This document shows positions 12,749-13,986 of a stretch of DNA of 13,986 nt, one piece after another. The stretch covers positions 1 through 13,986 of the forward strand of contig JAUXAJ010000116.1 of NCBI GenBank assembly GCA_030620005.1, written 5' to 3'. Both the position numbers and the translations under genes were made by a program. Below the pieces are notes generated by a model, which worked only from the letters and a program-made list of their open reading frames with translations, made no database searches and was not told the origin of the DNA. Each line of letters begins with the position of its first letter. The first letter of the stretch is position 1. This DNA is from Promethearchaeota archaeon. Its GTDB lineage: Archaea > Asgardarchaeota > Lokiarchaeia > Sigynarchaeales > SOKP01.

Positions 12749-12901
12749 CTATTTTGGTCTTTCTTTTATCATATTGCCATAGATCCATAAAATGTAAAGC
12801 AAAACCAAATTTTTAATTGAGTCTGGTACTAAAGTTAGGTGATTAATACTAGGACCTAATAAATTTAAGGAAGTTAGATTTTCGAAAGATATTTTCGAAA
12901 A
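12749..12901 (-). pseudogene. LRR fragment
   Basis: The minus-strand frame reads SFENLTSLNLLGPSINHLTL, VPDSIKNLVLLYILW and ends at a TAG (12751-12749). ENLTSLxLLGxxINxLxxVPDSIKNLxxLxxL is one to two PIRL-type repeats like those of the intact gene at 720-2102. It has no start codon and no neighbouring repeats, so it is a third scrap of the LRR family in the window. Confidence 0.5.
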
Positions 12902-12932
12902 CTACTCCACTCGACTTGATTTTTAAAAAATC

Positions 12933-12958
12933 TTATAAGTAAAAATTAATACTTATAA
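12933..12958. promoter_or_regulatory. Inverted repeat at the PAC2 gene promoter
   Basis: TTATAAGTA (12933-12941) and TACTTATAA (12950-12958) are exact reverse complements separated by 8 bp. The right arm supplies a TATA-like ACTTATAAT about 30 nt before ATG 12985. A dimeric repressor bound here would block TBP; equally the symmetry may be a chance feature of AT-rich DNA. Confidence 0.45.
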
Positions 12959-12979
12959 TTTAAGAAAAGAAATAATTAA

Positions 12980-13041
12980 TTTAAATGACCAAAAAATGGA
13001 AAGAGTATATTTAAATGACTAAAGATAAAAAAGAGTATATT
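12980..13041 (+). repeat. 30-bp tandem duplication forming a leader ORF
   Basis: The start of the PAC2 gene is present twice with a 30-bp period: TTTAAATGAC at 12980-12989 and 13010-13019, and AAAGAGTATATTT in both copies. The first copy (12985-13014) encodes MTKKWKEYI and TAA; the second encodes MTKDKKEYI and continues into the gene. The TAA abuts the real ATG, so ribosomes ending the 9-codon ORF could restart directly. Confidence 0.75.
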
Positions 13042-13812
13042 TGCAATGCGGGAAAGAGGAGTAGTATTATTATCGATGATCTCTCCATAAACATAAAAGA
13101 AGGCTCAACTCTAATCCTCGGCTTCGCTGGCATTGGCCTGATCGGCCCTATTGTAGCAAATACATTGATTGAACAGATTCCAGATATTGCTGAAATTGGG
13201 TTTTTAACGTCCGAGTTTCTTCCTCCTATATCCGTTTTCTATCAAGGAGTATTAAAACACCCGTTTAGATTACTTTATTCTCCTCAGTATAATATAGTTG
13301 TAGGGATTTGCGAAGTTCCCTTTCAAGTAACTGCGGCTTATAACGATTTATCGAGAACGATCTGTAATTGGGCATTATCCGAAGATGTACGTGCAAAAAA
13401 CGTCTTAATTTTTCAAGGAATCCCACAGCGAGGAATAATAGAGGAATATCCAGTATATTATGCAGCAGAAGCAGAAATGGTTAAAACCTTGGAATCTTTT
13501 GGGTTAAAACGCGTTGAAAAAGGAATCATAGTTGGACCAGAAGCTACGGTACTAAACGAGGCACTAACTAATAAGTTAAATGCATACGCGTTGTTCACAC
13601 CTGTATTGGAAATACCTACTCCCGAGGGTGCTGCTGCTATAATCGAAGTATTAAACGAAATTTATGGTTTAAACATAGAAACAACTCAACTTATTGAACA
13701 AGGTAAAGAGATTAAAGCAAAGATGTTGGAATTAGCCCAGAAAGCGCAGCAGTACCAAAAACAACAACAACTACCTCAATCAGGTGACAGATATACACAA
13801 TATTTTCAATAA
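13015..13812 (+). CDS. PAC2-family protein (proteasome-assembly-chaperone-like)
   Basis: A 265-residue PAC2-superfamily protein, archaeal relative of eukaryotic proteasome assembly chaperones. LILGFAGIGLIGPIVANTLI (33-52), IGFLTSEFLPPISVFYQGVL (61-80) and NIVVGICEVPF are typical; VYYAAEAEMVKTLESFG and LFTPVLEIPTPEGAAAIIE (about 200-218) finish the globular domain. The last 35 residues are a Gln-rich helix and a tail ending YTQYFQ; proteasome-binding tails of some chaperones end in HbYX, and here the C-terminal YFQ is only loosely similar. No proteasome gene is nearby. I take ATG 13015, the second copy of the duplicated start. The inverted repeat at 12933-12958 may control it. Confidence 0.88.
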   Translation: MTKDKKEYICNAGKRSSIIIDDLSINIKEGSTLILGFAGIGLIGPIVANTLIEQIPDIAEIGFLTSEFLPPISVFYQGVLKHPFRLLYSPQYNIVVGICEVPFQVTAAYNDLSRTICNWALSEDVRAKNVLIFQGIPQRGIIEEYPVYYAAEAEMVKTLESFGLKRVEKGIIVGPEATVLNEALTNKLNAYALFTPVLEIPTPEGAAAIIEVLNEIYGLNIETTQLIEQGKEIKAKMLELAQKAQQYQKQQQLPQSGDRYTQYFQ

Positions 13813-13851
13813 ATTAACAAGATTTTTTTATAATTCTTTAAGGCAAGAAAA

Positions 13852-13876
13852 CCCACTGGTCGTTTACGCCAGTGGG
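13852..13876. terminator. GC-rich hairpin between convergent genes
   Basis: CCCACTGG (13852-13859) pairs with CCAGTGGG (13869-13876); with one bulged T the stem extends by CG/CG to a TTTA tetraloop. It is the most GC-rich hairpin in the window and lies 40 bp after the PAC2 stop and about 17 bp before the stop of the convergent gene. No T run follows on the plus strand. A role as a shared 3' end or transcript-stability element is likely. Confidence 0.55.
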
Positions 13877-13893
13877 ATGAATTGTCTCGTATT

Positions 13894-13986
13894 CTATTTA
13901 AATATAAATTGTAATCCTTTTCCGTATTTAATCAACTCAACTTTTTTTACATTTAGATTCTTGATGTTCTTTTCAACATCAATTAA
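13894..13986 (-). CDS. C-terminal end of an unidentified protein (partial)
   Basis: The minus-strand frame is open from the window edge and encodes 30 residues, LIDVEKNIKNLNVKKVELIK and then YGKGLQFIFK, with TAG at 13896-13894. Strand-like VKKVELIKYG and LQFIFK suggest a small beta-containing domain. The gene is convergent with the PAC2 gene, with a strong hairpin between. The family cannot be told from this tail. Confidence 0.5.
   Translation of the reverse strand, partial: LIDVEKNIKNLNVKKVELIKYGKGLQFIFK

Noticed and set aside
1..13986. CRISPR arrays, tRNA or rRNA genes, intact insertion sequences
   Set aside because: No regularly spaced repeat-spacer pattern, no cloverleaf or conserved rRNA segment, and no transposase or terminal inverted repeats were seen by eye.

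Overview
The window reads as AT-rich archaeal DNA, most likely from a Lokiarchaeia-type Asgard archaeon. Pointers are a profilin-like protein (8963-9343, minus), leucine-rich-repeat proteins plus remnants of an N-terminal domain that I associate with Lokiarchaeal LRR proteins, a PAC2-family protein, a compact two-gene SUF iron-sulfur system, several PIN-domain toxin loci, and TTTAAATA-type TATA boxes with short or absent leaders. The lineage is inferred from gene content; no rRNA or tRNA gene was seen.

Layout. 1-211: the tail of an unknown gene and a 10-codon ORF with a strong Shine-Dalgarno site. 190-2211: an LRR locus on the minus strand, made of one intact gene, a small ORF and a decayed LRR N-terminal domain. 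2633-4695: two paralogous Lrp/AsnC-type regulators with cysteine-rich C-terminal tails. Each has a TTTAAATA box followed by a related ATATCG-type element; the second is preceded by a 46-residue ORF, and a small minus-strand ORF lies between them. 4705-5670: a second LRR N-domain remnant, then a protein with an archaeal-RPA-like helical domain overlapping a truncated PIN gene. 5689-6904 (minus): a winged-helix protein and a PRXL2-like thioredoxin-fold protein. 7173-8021: a flavodoxin-ferredoxin (EFR1-type) protein.

8022-8958 has no intact gene but holds a graveyard of coding remnants: the C-terminus of QueC, two unidentified plus-strand frames each broken by one TGA, and a minus-strand 4Fe-4S fragment. 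8963-12051 (minus) carries the profilin-like gene, an intact VapBC-type pair with an 18-bp palindromic operator, and sufC-sufB overlapping by 8 bp. 12382-12901 holds a small antitoxin-like ORF with a shattered PIN toxin and an LRR scrap. 13015-13812 is a PAC2 protein preceded by a 30-bp duplication of its own start that forms a 9-codon leader ORF. The window ends with a strong hairpin and the C-terminus of a convergent gene.

How it works together: SufC and SufB should form a minimal Fe-S scaffold and ATPase, and the window also has an Fe-S client type (the EFR1 protein). The Lrp-like pair looks autoregulated and possibly metal- or thiol-responsive. Most striking are the PIN loci in three states of preservation and the LRR family in three decayed pieces, two of which carry TAA at the same codon.
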